From contig JALGPY010000001.1 of NCBI GenBank assembly GCA_023055425.1, forward strand, positions 139,277,368 to 139,341,367: 64,000 bases of DNA, read 5' to 3'. Position numbers and translations under genes: made by a program. The notes below the pieces were generated by a model. It ran no database searches. It was not told the DNA's origin and saw only the letters and a list, made by a program, of their open reading frames with translations. Origin of the DNA: Linanthus parryae (Eukaryota; Streptophyta; Magnoliopsida; Ericales; Polemoniaceae). Below, one piece after another: positions 1 through 12,259 of this stretch; position 1 is the stretch's first letter; each line of letters starts with the position of its first letter.

Positions 1-829
1 AATAGGCACATACATTGTTCAGCAAGTGGAGGAGACCCTGACTGGTATCATGTATGTAGTGGAGATCAGTGGATTTGGTGGGTTGTGATTCTGGTCATGG
101 TGTTTGTTATGGTGTGCGTTCTTGCCCTCATGAACTGATGATCATCTTTGATAGTAACGTGTAATTACGGCTTCTTGTCATCGGGATTTTCTGGGTTTTA
201 GATGGTTTTTTTGGGGTTTTGTTTTCTTTTTTACTTGTACATCGTTTTGGGGACTTATCGGTTTGATGAAATCTTTTCATCCATGGTTGATGCTGATTCT
301 GAGTTGAGAAACAAAGATTTGATTTGAGGATGAGTAAATTTAGATTAGATATTGTGCTTAGTTGTGGCTTTTTGTCATGGGGTTTTGGGTGTTTAGTTAT
401 GCGGGCCTTAATAGGGTTGCGCATGTGTGCAGGTTGAAGCAGGCCGAACTTGACCGGGTGCGGATCAGTGTATAGTAACTTGCAGAGCGGGCCTTGATGC
501 GGGTGGGCATACTGCTGGGCACTGTAGCAGGTCGGGTCGGGTTTAGCGAATTATGGCCCGACCCGCCCCTATTGCCATCCCTAAACTAAATGGATCCGTA
601 TCGATTGGTCGGTTGACAAATAAAGAACCGTCACTCCTTATGTGAGTCAAAGATGAAACAATATAACAAATTAGTATGATTCCCAAATAAAAACACTACT
701 TGATTGATGGAAACGGAGATCACAGTTTCGGAGATTGAGAAAAGGATTTTAAATAGGTTTGTGTGACTTGCATAGTTAATTTGTTACTTTACTATAGCCA
801 AAAGAGGAGCAATGTTGCTTCATCGATAC
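1..829. other. Non-genic sequence with a transposon-like terminus
   Basis: No convincing coding region. Between about 400 and 590 the sequence becomes GC-rich, with GGGTCGGG and CCCGACCCGCCCC blocks and an end reading TTGCCATCCCTAA. That resembles the terminus of a common plant DNA-transposon type; the opposite end is not visible. The rest is AT-rich and featureless to my reading. Confidence 0.35.
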
Positions 830-1033
830 TATATAAGGTACTAAAGAACTTCAATTCATAATAAGGTACAATGAAAGAGCGTTTCTACTAGAGACCTTAT
901 TACTAAAGAGCGTTTCTACTATATAAGGTACTAAAGAACTTCAATTCATAATAAGGTACAATGTTGCGGAACTAAAGAACTTCAATTCATAATAAATATA
1001 AGGTACAATGAAAGAGCGTTTCTACTAGAGACC
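830..1033. repeat. Short imperfect direct repeats (about 35-65 bp blocks)
   Basis: The block GGTACTAAAGAACTTCAATT followed by CATAATAAGGTACAATG occurs three times with small indels. The block AAAGAGCGTTTCTACTAG also recurs three times, twice followed by AGACC. The array lies just outside the low-coordinate end of the decayed LINE, so it may be local duplication around that insertion. Confidence 0.75.
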
Positions 1034-1307
1034 CAAAACATCACCAAACAAACCACCGAGACATTCGTAAAAACCCACAAGACGAACAAACGGAGACCTC
1101 AAAGCAAAACAAAAGAGCGAATGTCTTAGAAAGATAAAACCATAGACTAACATTCAAACTTAGACTAGCAACCAAACACCAACCAAAAGAAACTACTCCA
1201 TAATAAACAGAACAATAGCATCCATTGAACTGAAGATTCTGGCAATGGTGGGAAGCGAACATCATCAGCTTGACCAACATAGGGCGGACCAACTGTAGAA
1301 GAACGCG

Positions 1308-1330
1308 GGGGGGGGGGGGGGGGGGGGGGG
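1308..1330. repeat. 23-base G homopolymer
   Basis: Uninterrupted G run followed by A and GGG, inside the 3' tail of the decayed LINE. Length in the source genome is uncertain because such runs are hard to sequence. Confidence 0.8.
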
Positions 1331-1573
1331 AGGGTGTGGACTCCTGCACAAGAAGGCAAAAACAGAGCATCACCCTCCTCAACTTGGACTGGCAAAGGAA
1401 ACGCTGGGACACCAACTGCAGAGACAGCCACATGAGCTATCGAAGCAAGGGGCAAAGCATCAGCAACCGGCTCTAAACTGGAGCTAGCAGCAAACAGAAC
1501 CTGAGCATTGATCCAAGAAGAGAACCATCTATGACAGCAACTTCAACCATCCCTGATAAATCTGAAGGTAACA

Positions 1574-4500
1574 TTAAATATTACATAAATTAGAACCACA
1601 AGTAGCCACAATAAGAAAGCTGAGATCCTGAGCGTGATGAAACAATTGATCCTGCGTGGACTCTTCCTTGTTGAAGACCAAATTGTTTCTATCAATCCAC
1701 AAGATCCATAAGATAGCTGGAAGCCATATCCAATTTCGCCTAGCCTGCATAGCTTTCTTTGATCTTAACCAACTCTTGATCCAGTAATTAATATCATGAG
1801 TATTATCAATATGAGTGATAAAATGCAGAAAAAGATGGGAGGAGGTTTCTGGAAGCAGGTTACAAAAAATGACAAAGAGGATTACAATTTTTGACTCTAT
1901 TGTAAATATTATCAAGAGTAGGAAGATAATTTGTAAGAATGCGCCATAAGAGGCCAATAATATTGTTAGGCAGATTACAATTCCAAATCCTATTCCACTT
2001 AAAATTATAACTTAATTGACTGAAATTGGATTTGAGAATAAGACAAGATTGGAGAAGAATTATTGTAATTAAGAAGAGTATAAGCAGAAGAGACAGAAAA
2101 GACACCGTGGGGAGAGGCATTCCAATAAGGGGTGTCTGGGTCATTGAAGTTCCCACAATCTTGATCTTGTATAATGTTAGCAAGCCAAGATGGAAATAAT
2201 TGCTGAAGAGACCTATGACACCATCTATTATTACCATCAGTGGCAGTATCCAGAAGCTGGGAAACTCTCTTAAATCTATGTGTAGGATCAGAGGTTTTAA
2301 GAACATCTTCAATGGAATCAACTGGCACTGAGTTTATCCAACCAGAAGATCTAATCCAAATATTTTCCCCATTTCCAATTTTTCATCTAAGCCCATTATT
2401 GAGAGTATTTCTTCCTTTACAGATGGTTTTTCAATCATAGGAAGCTGAGGGATTAACTTTTATAGCTGAAAATGGAGTTCTACTACAATATTTAGAAGTA
2501 AAATATTTTGAAAAAAAAAGAGAAGAGGTGGAGAAGACCAACAACTATTCTTGTCAAGTAAGGCATTGTTGAAACAAGAAATATTTTTAAATCCTAAGCC
2601 CCCTCTATTAGTCTTGTTACAAAGAAAATCCCAAGAAAGCTAATGGATACCTCTTTTAGCAATATTACCAAACCAAAGAAATTTAGCAAGCATGGAGGTA
2701 ATATTGTTGCAGACCTTGGCAGGAAAGACACTAATGGACATTGGGTAAACAAGAGTACTATTTACTACAGACTTAATGAGAACACATCTACCTACAAAAT
2801 TTAGAAGAAGAGCTTTCCAACCAGCACATCTTTGAGCTATTTTATTAAATGTTTCAGCAATATTGTCAGAGTTGTTGCCTTTTTAAAGTGACTCCACGAT
2901 AATTATCAATACAAGGCTTTTCAGGGATATTAAGAGTTTGGGAGACAGTCAATTTATCTTCCTCATTACAATTAGGAGTAAAAACTAGTAAGGATTTATT
3001 AACATTTATATCTAAACCTGAGTGCTTAGCATAATTATAAATAATATTATGAAGATGATGACCAAGAGAAGACGAAATTTTAAAGAACAAGAGGGTTTCA
3101 TTAGCAAATTGCAAATAAGTGATATTAGCAGTCCTACTATACGGAATTCTTGTGATCAGACCTTCTGAATTTGCATGGGACAGAGAACAGGAAAAGACTT
3201 CAGCACAAAGTGAGAACAGGAAAGGGGATAAGGGGTCCCCTTGTTTAAGTCCCCTACTAGGCTTAAAGACCTGAGAAACAGATCCATTGATCATCACCTG
3301 AAAGGAAGCTATAGAGACACATTGCATAATAAGATTTGAAAACTTAGACGTAAAATGCATCCAATGTAACAGTGATTCTAAGAAATCCTACCTAACTCTG
3401 TCAAAAGCCTTTGAAACATCTAATTCAAGAGCTCCTAATTTAGGTTGATACTGGGTCTTAGACTGGTGAATATGACTAACCAAATATTGACCAATTAAAT
3501 ATTATTCTGAATCAGTCTATTAGGCACAAACCCATTCTGATTACATGACACCAGGGAAGGAAGAACAATTTTAAGTATTTCAGCAAGAATTTTAGCAATG
3601 ATCCCGTAGAAAACATTACATAAACTAGTTGGTCTATAATCATTAGTAGTTTGACGATTATGGGTATTAAGGATTAAGACAATGAGAGTTTTGTTAAGCT
3701 CTTTAAGCAAAATGCCCTGAGTTGAGAAAAGAAAGAATGGCAGCAGTAATGCGAGTAGCTATAATTGGCCAAACATTTTGAAAGAAAATGGCCTGAATAC
3801 CATCAGGACTAGGTTTTAAAAGGAGATAAAGAAAACACAGCTCTTTTGATTTCTTTTGCAGTATAAGGAGCATTTAAAAAACTTTTTTGTTCAGAGCTAA
3901 AAATCTTATTAACATTAAAAAAAAGATCAAAAGCATACATGTTTTTTTCATCATAAAGATCAGCCAATGAAGGAGATGGAGGAGAGTAAATTTCTTTGAA
4001 ATGATTAACAAAAGCATTAGTGATGAGATGAGGTTCAGTTAAGCAACAACCGTTACTATCAGTGAGAGACTAAATAGTATTTTGTTATGACCTTATTGAA
4101 TGCGTGCAAAAACTTTGTATCCTTATTACCATCTTTGAGCCATGAGCATCTTGCTCTCTGAGCCCAAAGAGTTTCTTCACACTTAAGAAGCTTATTTAGT
4201 TCATTTTTTTAAAACCTCATAAACCGAACTTGAATTAGGTAATTGACTTTGGAGAGATAACATATCCTTTTCTAATTGAACAATTTGATTACTAAGGGAG
4301 GGTCTGCTATCTACACAAGCTTTGATGGTTCTAAGGGTAATAAAAATCAACTTGGCCACTCTAAAATAAGGAGAGCCAGGTATGGGCACGGACCAACGAA
4401 ATCAATCAAATGATAAACATCAGACAATTTCAGCCACTAGGCTTCAAACCTCAAAACTTTTATCCAATAGTTAGGCCTAGAAGGGAGCAAATGAAGGAGC

Positions 4501-5179
4501 ATATGAGAGTGATCAGAGACAGAAATTCCAAGATTGTAAATAACAACTTCCGAAAAAAGATTGATAAATTTAATATTTCTCCAAGCTCTATCAAGCCTCT
4601 CAAACGTGGGTTGAGAAAGCCATCTGTTGTTGGTCCATGTGAACTAGGGACCAACATTTTTAATTTCAACCATCTCCCAGTTATGCAGGTGATGAAGAAG
4701 TGCTTTAGCCCCCCTAATAGTGGAAGGGCTGGGACAAGATTTATCAAAAGGAAAAAAAACTTGGTTAAAATCACCTGAGTGAACAGGAGGCACATTTTTT
4801 GGAAGGAAAAAATCAAAATTGTTTCAACCCTCATCTCTAAACTCAAAGTAGGGACAACCATAAACCAGACCAAGAAACCAAACTCCTTTTCTAGAATCTA
4901 GAATTTTAAGAAGAATGAGATTATCTGACAAGAAACAAACAGAACAGTTAAAAATCAATTGATTCCAGGCACACAAAAGACCACCCCTGGATCCAACCGG
5001 ATCAACCCCGAACTGATTAGAGAAACCTAATTTTCTAAAAAAATTATTTAAAATATAAACTTCTTTTTTAGTTTCAGACAAGAAAATTAGAGAGGGCTTA
5101 TGATTTTTGGCCAGGGAAAAACTTCATGGACTGCAGAGTCCTGACCTGGACCTCTGCAGTTCCATCCTAAAAGCTTCAT
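1574..5179 (-). pseudogene. LINE ORF2 remnant (endonuclease / reverse transcriptase)
   Basis: Reading begins at an ATG at 5179 with MKLLGWNCRGPG, the conserved start of the endonuclease/exonuclease/phosphatase domain. It is soon frameshifted, then LIFLSETKK continues the endonuclease. The reverse transcriptase shows a NDYRPTSLCNV piece (3710-3495) and RGLKQGDPLSPFLF (3360-2866). The catalytic box reads FANE instead of FADD, so the enzyme is inactive even apart from the frameshifts. A WRILTNYLPT motif (2328-1860) marks the zf-RVT region, followed by a WILWIDRNNLVFN stretch. Known family order; the decay is seen directly. Confidence 0.8.
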
Positions 5180-5649
5180 GGCAATTTGGATGGCTGTTAA
5201 GGGACCTTTATCCTGAACCCATAACAGTTTTTCGAAACTTTTAGATGAGGAAGCATGTAGGTAATGTCAAAATCTTCAGATCTTAATCTCTTTTTGAACT
5301 TAAAGTTAAGAACAGAGGCAAAAAGGGATTAAAGGTGAAAAATTTTTGCAATACTTTCCTGCATGGCTTTGTTAATCTTTTTCCTCTGTTTCTTACCATT
5401 AGCTTTACTATCTGGAGGCACCATCTGTGAAGTACCAGCATCTCTCTTTTTAGGGGGCTTTCTCATGCCTGCGCTTTTGTCATCTTTCTGTGTGGCTACC
5501 TTATTCTTCTTCTTGATACCGAATCCTCCTCCTTCTTAACATTGAAACCAATCTTGTCTTTGCTTGTCTTTTCTCTTGGCTTTCTAGGCACCATATCCTT
5601 AGACCCCATAATAAAATTTTCAAGATCACATAGATCCTGATTTCTTTGA

Positions 5650-7193
5650 GCAATATCCACCTATGTGGTAATTGAAGGGGTGAAGTCTGGAGCCTTCATG
5701 ACAAACCCTGAGTGCATAAGCATCTTATAGGTGGTAGGGAGGGTATGCATGGTGGTGGAGTTGATTGGGCACAAAAGATGAGAAGGCAGAGGAGTAGTGA
5801 GAGGCAAAGTGGTTTGGAAAACTTCATCAGAGACCACCTCTTTGCCTTTTGAAGTTATAAATTTTGGTAAACGAAGCAACTCCTGGGGAAGTGTGTCATT
5901 GAATGACAAATTGGGAGTTCCAACAGACGGTTGAGAGAGAAAATCCCTTGCATGCATCTGACTTGCAAGTGAAACGGCAGGAATGAAAATTGTTTCTTGA
6001 GAAAGACAAGCAATGAATTGATTCAAATGATGAAGAAAAAGAGGGGTGGTTTCGGAAGCATTTAACTATTCCAGCCACTGGAAGGTCTGTTGAGCATTAA
6101 CTGAGTTACATGCATGAGGACTAGTGGTGACACTCATAAATTGCTGATTTTGTGAAGATTCAAGGTTTTGATTTTGATTACAGGGGTGAGTTTGTGAACA
6201 AGGGGTAAAAAAAGTTTCTTCTGGAGAGGATGAGAGACTGTCAAGAGTGAAAACCTGACCTTGTGGAGGGGCTAGATTTTGATCATGAGAAAAGGGGGGG
6301 GGGGGTTCAGAGAAATCATATACAAGTTTAATGCTGGTGTCAAACTTCATAGTCCTAAAAGGACCAAACTTTGAGTGGGTTTGAGGAGGTTTGTGAAGAG
6401 TTTTCTTTTATGGTTGACATAAAAAGGAAGACTCTAGAGACAATGAGATTGCAGATACCTCATCTCCAAACAATGCATAACCTTAACAAGATTGTACGTA
6501 CAGTTCTTGTTTGTGCGCCTAATTTGTCCACACCTATAACAGACTTTGAAAATTCTTTCATATCGAAAGTACACCCATTTCTTGGGTTCATTAGCCAACT
6601 TCACATAAGTCCTTGGGACAAGAGAATCATTAAGATTAATTCTGCACTTGATTCTCAAACCTTGCATGTTTCTAACCCTTTCATAAGACCAATCGATGAT
6701 CAAAAGATTTCCAACTAAAACCCCTACATCATTTTCATGATCAAAATGAAATCCTTCTAAAGGAAAGTTAGGGACTTGAAATCATAAGTCCACAGTTAAA
6801 AATCCACTTCCATGAGTGCCTGAATAGGCCTTCTTTCCTTGAAAACAAGACTAAGACCATGGAATGTAACCACCGATTCATGCAAAAAAAGAAGCCTTTA
6901 TCTTCCTTTATCTGAAAATGAAAAAGACATAGAGTGTCTTTCTTTTCAATCCAAATTAACCCAAAACTTTTCCAGTTCTCTAAAATTTCTTGTTGGATAA
7001 TTGCAGGAGAAAGTGTTTTAGGGCCAATGAATTTGGCTATCAGGGTGTCTTTCATCAGCTCTCTGAAGGCAAAAGCTTTGACAAGATCTAAAGAAAGAAC
7101 AGACCCACTTTCATCTAGCCTCTCCTCAATGTAGTCGTTGGAGGAAGACCTGATAAAATCAGCTCCATATGGATTAGGCATGCAGAAGAACAA
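5650..7193 (-). pseudogene. LINE ORF1 remnant (nucleic-acid-binding, gag-like)
   Basis: The 7193-6768 piece contains the plant DUF4283 signature (the string LIAKFIGPKTLSP and a following IQQEIL..NWK motif), which in this family precedes a zinc knuckle. The next piece (6703-6434) has CYRCGQIRRTNKNC, a CCHC-type knuckle in which the histidine position is altered (N), so metal binding is doubtful. The 6350-5661 pieces are Ser/Thr/Pro/Gln-rich, as is usual for the C-terminal part of plant L1 ORF1. The frame changes several times between pieces. Confidence 0.7.
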
Positions 7194-7363
7194 GACTCAA
7201 CTAAACACAGGAAGACAAAAAGAAAGAATAACAGGAAGAGGAGATGAAGTGGAAGTAAACTGAAGTTACAATGCAAAATCTGAAGCAAGCAGTCTGCTAA
7301 ATAGCCCACGAGTAACCTGCAAGAAAGATAGTGATTAGCCAACAAAGATTTTGCAAAGATCAT

Positions 7364-7639
7364 GCAAGAATAAAGAAATCAATAAACACACAATAAAGAA
7401 GGCCATGCAAATCATTAGGTCTAAACAGAGAGATGAGAGACGAAAGAAGGAAGATAGGTATTAGACTTGATTAGAGATGGGTTGATGGGCTCAAGGAGCA
7501 GGCAATCGCTCACTGGGGAGCATAGGTGGCTCTAGAGAGAGAGAAAGAGAGAGAGAAAGAGAGCAATACAGAAACTTAATAAAAAAAATTATTGCAACAC
7601 TATATTTCTCTTGTATTTGTCTTAATATATTATTTAACT
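7364..7639. other. Spacer with a short CT/GA-rich tract
   Basis: No gene seen. A GAGAGAGAAAGAGAGA tract lies at about 7533-7562. It could be the extreme 5' end or leader of the adjacent LINE, since plant L1 leaders are often pyrimidine-rich, but nothing fixes the boundary. Confidence 0.4.
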
Positions 7640-8073
7640 TTTGACAGAAAATTCCCTCGCACTTTCGCCTTTGTGACACTTAGCTACATTCAGTATTGGT
7701 TTTACCACTTATTGTCTCTGCAGTTTATAAAATTGCGACGCTTAGGTCAAAATTGGCTAACACCGTTAACCGCTCTTAAATATATATGAAGGAGAAAATT
7801 ATAAAAAAGAAAAGAAAAGAAAAAGATAAATAAAATTGGAAGAGAGAACAATAAAAGAGAAAAAAGTAAAGTAAATGTCAAAAGACCAAATTTTCCTTGT
7901 TGAAGTACTAAAATAGTAAAATGTCACTCACTTATCTAACGAAGTTAACAATGTTAGTCAGTATTGACTTAGGTGTCGCAATGTTACAAACTGCAGAGAC
8001 GCTAAGTGGTAAAACCAATACTGCATGTAGCTAAGTGTCAGTGAGACGAAAGTTCGAGGGGGTTTTCTGTCAA
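7640..8073. mobile_element. Long-inverted-repeat element (MULE/MITE-like)
   Basis: The left end TTTGACAGAAAATTCCCTCG and the reverse complement of the right end (TTTGACAGAAAACCCCCTCG) match, and the inverted similarity runs inward for about 130 bp on each side, including the block around CAGTATTGGTTTTACCACTTA. The centre is AT-rich and non-coding. Long terminal inverted repeats suggest a non-autonomous Mutator-like element. A target duplication could not be fixed: TTATTTA occurs near both sides but is AT-rich and off by several bases. Confidence 0.7.
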
Positions 8074-8206
8074 ATCTATTTTATTTATCAATTTATATAT
8101 TGTCTTTTCATGCCTATATCTCTATTGTATTAAAATCTTATAAAAATTCTTTCAAAAAAAATCTTTGAAAAATAAGAATGTCTCAATACACACATACACA
8201 GACACC

Positions 8207-8210
<4 letters not shown>

Positions 8211-8246
<36 letters not shown>

Positions 8247-8266
8247 CATATATGTATATATATGTA
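8211..8266. repeat. AT/ACAT microsatellite
   Basis: ACATACAT followed by about 13 AT units, then ACATACATATATGTATATATATGTAT in segments. Confidence 0.9.
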
Positions 8267-8623
8267 TAACTAGCTAGGTGTTTTTCTTCAAAAAATTGTC
8301 CATGAGAACATACTAGTCATGCAATCCCAAAAACTGTCTCAAGATATTTTGATGCGTTGATTAACAATTATTTTATTAAACAAGAATTTGTAAGAAAGTT
8401 GGTTCTATTAAAGCGAGTAAAAGGATAAGGTCCACCATAGAAAAAATTATAAGATAGTAAAATACTATTTATTATTTTGAATATCCCTCTCTCGTTACAT
8501 TAATTAGTTAATGTGATAGCCAATAATTATTTGTTTGCTCATATAATTTTAAAATTATATTATTTGTAATTTCAATTTATTAGAAGAAATTAAATATGAA
8601 ATGAATGGTATCTCTTACTTTCA

Positions 8624-8808
8624 TTTTTTTTAGGTAAACAAATGATTCAAAACTCATAGAGAAGAATGAAGAGCTACATCATGAAGACAAAATTGAGAAA
8701 GCCAAGGGCGGACTTGATCTCTCAAATCTTCATCCGCCTGATCATCTCGAGTGTGCTTCGCCAGACGATTAGCCAGTTGATTTGCTTCGATAGTTCCCTA
8801 CGAGCACG
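8624..8808 (-). mobile_element. 5'-truncated LINE fragment (RNase H tail plus 3' UTR)
   Basis: On the minus strand the reading EANQLANRLAKHTRDD followed by QADEDLRDQVRPWL and an in-frame stop matches the C-terminus of the RNase H domain that ends plant L1 ORF2 (ANRLA motif). About 40 bp beyond the stop is an A8 run (T8 at 8624-8631 on the plus strand), as expected of the 3' end of a LINE copy. Everything upstream of the last RNase H helix is missing, typical of 5' truncation during target-primed integration. No clear target duplication was recognised. Confidence 0.6.
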
Positions 8809-9654
8809 TGTCATTTAAAGAGACATCTTTATTATATGTTGTTACAGTATGATCCACTAACTTTATAAAGATAGTAGACGACGAACACCATCCCTTGAGT
8901 ATGGTTATATACAAATACTCCCCTCGTGTTTGAGTATATATCAATACCCCCTGTCAGCGTTAGAGCAACTCCAACAGTTGGCCAAAAACGTTCTTTGGCA
9001 CAAAAATATGCCAGTTTGGCCAAAATCGGTCTCCAACAGATGGTGTTAAATGGTGTAATTTACACAAGGCCTAAATTTGGATAAAATTGGAGAAAAACTA
9101 AGTATAATGTAGCTGTTGGAAAACAAGTAAAAACACATATTTATTCAACCTCCCTTCTCCTGCAACTCTCCTGCAACTCCTCTGCTACCTCCAACGTTCA
9201 TATCCACTGATCCAATTACCGGGAATCAACAGAATGGCCACTCATTTTAGAAAAGAGTTGCAGAGAATTATCGTAAACATAAAGATATTGTTTCAAATAA
9301 AAATTAAAATTAAAAAATAAATATAAATCTGCTCACTTTAACAAATTATTTAATTCGATATTTTTTTTGTAAAAAATCATTTCGTTGTTAAATAGATATA
9401 AGGGTAAAAGACAATTTCCACCCCTATCTTTTGATGAAATTCCACTTTACTCCCCTGATGTTTGAACAATTCCACTTTGCACCCTGTAACTAACAGACAC
9501 TAACATATGGGATGATAAGACAAATTTACCCCTGAAATGTAATAAAATTACCCTACTATATACACACCCTTTCTTCACCTTCTCCTCCATCCGTTCTTCT
9601 TATTCTTCACACTTTAACCCTGAAACCAGCCACGAGCCCATCCAACACTTGTTG

Positions 9655-10076
9655 TGAATGCATCTCCAATAGATCATGCAAAACAACATTTTATGCAATA
9701 TATGAAGGATTTCGTAAGAAAATGGACTCCAACAGAACATGCATAGTGGGAGGCAAAATGCAGAACATGCAAAAGCTTCTCCAAACCTGGAGAGGACAAT
9801 TGGTTGTGCAAATTTATTTAGACATGTTTCCTATTTTTTCTTCATCTTTTGCTCTTATATTTTCTACATGATGATACAAATTTCCTACAATTTCTATTTC
9901 TCTCTCATCCACAACTCATTACTAATACATGTTTTGAGTGAAAAATTAAATAAAAAATAATATTTTACATAACTTTTACATGACGCTGTTAGAGTAAGAC
10001 ACCTTATTCAAAATGCAAAACACATTTTTTATGTATTATTTGCATTACAATTGCATATCACTATTGGAACAGGGGG
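9655..10076. mobile_element. Possible third-level MITE
   Basis: GCATCTCCAATAGATCATGCA near 9660 resembles the reverse complement of the right boundary (ATATCACTATTGGAACAG near 10055-10075) in a CCAATAG..ATGCAA pattern, and the interior is AT-rich with repeated ATGCA motifs. The inverted repeats are short and imperfect and no target duplication was confirmed. Confidence 0.25.
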
Positions 10077-10455
10077 CCAGGACCAAGTGGAATTGATGTC
10101 GCCACCTCCTTCTCATCCAACTTCAGGGATCGATGCCGCCTCCTCCTTCTCATCCAACTTCAGGGGTTTCCCTCCATCCAACAAATCTCTTTGTTTGTTT
10201 CCCTCAAGCACGGCCTCCTTTCTGCCTCTTCACCACCAACCTTGTTACTCTCATCTGCTTTTGATTAGGGCTTCAATAACCCTAGCCGCCACCATTATTG
10301 GTTCTTTAACGTTCTCCAATTTGGCGGTGAGGAAGGTAATTGGGTATTGGTTTGAATCTAGATTTGGTCGTCAAATGGGAGAATTGAGGGTACATTATTC
10401 AAATTCTGATTGGTTTCGAGGCCGAAGTTGCATATTTCAGGCATATAGGGTTTAG
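10051..10455 (+). other. Open frame of 134 codons in the MULE interior; probably a captured fragment
   Basis: The frame is Ser/Pro-rich at first (a duplicated CCTCCTTCTCATCCAACTTC block at 10105 and 10143), then includes a hydrophobic stretch (LAATIIGSLTFSNLAV). The surrounding DNA looks like the 5' leader of a plant gene (TAGGGCTTCAATAACCCTAG). I do not recognise a protein family. Given its position between MULE arms it is more likely acquired host sequence than a functional gene. Confidence 0.3.
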
Positions 10456-11608
10456 CTCTCTGATTTTCAATGCTGAACCGGTCTGGTGTTCTCTGGTAAG
10501 TCTCTCTCTGTTTTTTCTTTTTCAGGTGCTGTTGTGCTTGTGATTCATTCAGCATCTGCTAAGTTTAAGAAATCAATGGAAAAAATCTGTTCTTTTTCAA
10601 TGTTGAAGCTTTAATTCGTAGTTGTGTGCAGAAGGTTGTTCTTGAATTATATCATTGAGTGTTTCTAATCATTCATAGATTTGTTGGGTGTTTTTCATCT
10701 TCTGGGTTGAAGTCCAAATTTATAACCTTTTCATCTTCATGTTTATGTACTGATCTCTTCATTAAATTTAGAGTGGGATTGGGGAAAGTGGATCACTTTG
10801 ATCAAACAAAATCTATCAATTTTGTAGTTGACGATGACATTATATGAATTTCAATGTTCTTATATTCTCTATTTCTCTTGTTAATTATTTTACGGGAATG
10901 CAAACCAGGTGTTTAATAAATTTCCAAAGAGAACATGTTGGAGGATTTCCACAAAACAGTTGCATATGAAGTGTGGCATGCGAAGACAAACAATAAGAAG
11001 TTGACCCCGAGATTGGTTTGGATTCTGAACAGCTCATTCATGTAAAATGAAAGTAATATGTAAGTAGTGATGTAAGTGGTAGGGAAGTATGTGCTGGTAA
11101 AACGCTTGTACATAGCTTACGATTTATTGACGACATTTTTGATAAAAAAAAATGTTGTTGGGAAGTATTTGGGCCAAGATGTTCTTCATTTTTTCATGGT
11201 GTGTTCTTGGTGTTCCTGATATTCCTCGTGTTCTTGATGATTTAGGAGTAGCATTAAATGAGAACAGTAAAGTTTCAAAACAATTCTGATGGGCAAAATG
11301 GTCCGGAAAAATTATGTCACCCAATTTTCTAACGTATCATGACAGACTGGTGCTAAGTGTCCAGTAATATTCCGTTTCAGGGGTGCAAAGTGAAATATTT
11401 CAAACGTTAGGGGAGAAAAGTGGAATTTCATCAAAAGATAGAGGTGGAAAGTGATTGTTTAATAATGAAAACAATAAAATAATAGAATAATTTAGGTGGC
11501 CTATATTTAGGTCATTTGCTGGAGAAAATATTCAAAAAGTGCTGGTGTAAAATTTAGGACACGTACAAATTTAGTCCAAAGACAGTTTTGTTGTTGGAGA
11601 TGCTCTTA

Positions 11609-12254
11609 GCACCTAATCGATAGGGCAAAAAGACAAAAAATAACCCTCAAAGGTATTGAAATTATTCATTATATATTCACATAACCCTTGTTCTCTCTCG
11701 CTCTACCACCCTTATGTAAACCCAAACCTTTAACAAGTTACACCTTTCTGTTAAAGTCGGTTAGTTTTATTAGCATAAGTAGATTTCTTGGATAAAGATG
11801 CCCTTATATGGGAGTACTACAAAAAGAAATAAAGAACACTTCTACATTGACAAGTGAACTCATCTTCAAAAAGGACTTTTTGTCATCTCGTTTATCCATT
11901 TTCTTCCCCAAATGCTCTAATATAAAGAATTAAAAATGCCCCTTATATGTAGTTGACAATTGCTTGATTTGATTCCCATACAAACACAATCTAAGCAAAC
12001 AGTATAAGAAGCCCTGATAACACCGTTGATCTAACTTATCGAGACCCAACCCATCGAGCCCTAGCTAGCGATTCGAACCAACAAAACTTATCCACGCTAT
12101 GGGTTGGGCATTCACCACCAGCAAATATTGCTAAAAAAACCCAACTTTCTCCCTAAAATTAATGACGGAGAAGAATGAGAAAACCACATGTCTCTTAGCA
12201 GATCAAGTAAGTACTCTAGTGGTGATTGATGAAGGCGCCGTCTTAGAAGTCCTC
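11609..12254. other. Intergenic sequence left of the retrotransposon nest
   Basis: No gene or clear repeat. The last part (12060-12254) contains GATTCGAACCAAC and a GTGGTGATTGATGAAGG stretch that resemble the sequence just right of the nest at 31098-31180, perhaps a small pre-existing duplication at the insertion site. Confidence 0.4.
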
Positions 12255-12259
12255 GATTC

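Larger units (their letters stand above)
1041..7363 (-). mobile_element. Decayed L1-type LINE (non-LTR retrotransposon)
   Basis: Minus-strand pieces occur in the order of a plant L1: ORF1 with a DUF4283-like domain and a zinc knuckle (7193-6434), a low-complexity ORF1 tail (6350-5661), then endonuclease (5179-4460), reverse transcriptase (3710-2866) and zinc-finger/C-terminal region (2328-1574). Numerous frameshifts and stops show it is dead. The 3' end is put near 1041 because minus-strand reading there looks like an untranslated tail; there is no clear poly(A) and no target duplication was found, so both ends are approximate. Confidence 0.8.
9409..11452. mobile_element. MULE-like element with long inverted repeats, gene-like filler
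   Basis: The left arm (CCACCCCTATCTTTTGATGA, then ATTCCACTTTACTCCCCTGA) is repeated in inverted orientation at the right end, and the similarity extends through the CACTTTGCACCC block for roughly 100-150 bp. The interior (about 9540-11290) is unrelated to the arms and includes a 134-codon open frame. Long inverted repeats around non-transposase DNA is the Pack-MULE layout; no transposase is recognisable. Target duplication not resolved. Confidence 0.6.
8963..11605. mobile_element. Harbinger/Tourist-like element with TTA target duplication
   Basis: The ends are GAGCAACTCCAACA at 8963 and TGTTGGAGATGCTC at 11592-11605, which are inverted repeats with one mismatch. Similarity continues inward (CTTTGG and a GTGTAAATT block on both sides). 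TTA flanks each end (8960-8962 and 11606-11608), the target duplication typical of PIF/Harbinger-Tourist elements. No transposase is seen; most of its length is due to the MULE-like element inserted inside, so the original copy was probably a MITE of about 600 bp. Confidence 0.6.

Noticed and set aside
1270..1476. ORF with a polyglycine tract
   Set aside because: Created by the G homopolymer inside a dead LINE tail.
7630..8087. TTATTTA as target duplication of the inverted-repeat element
   Set aside because: AT-rich heptamer offset differently from the two inverted-repeat ends; probably chance.
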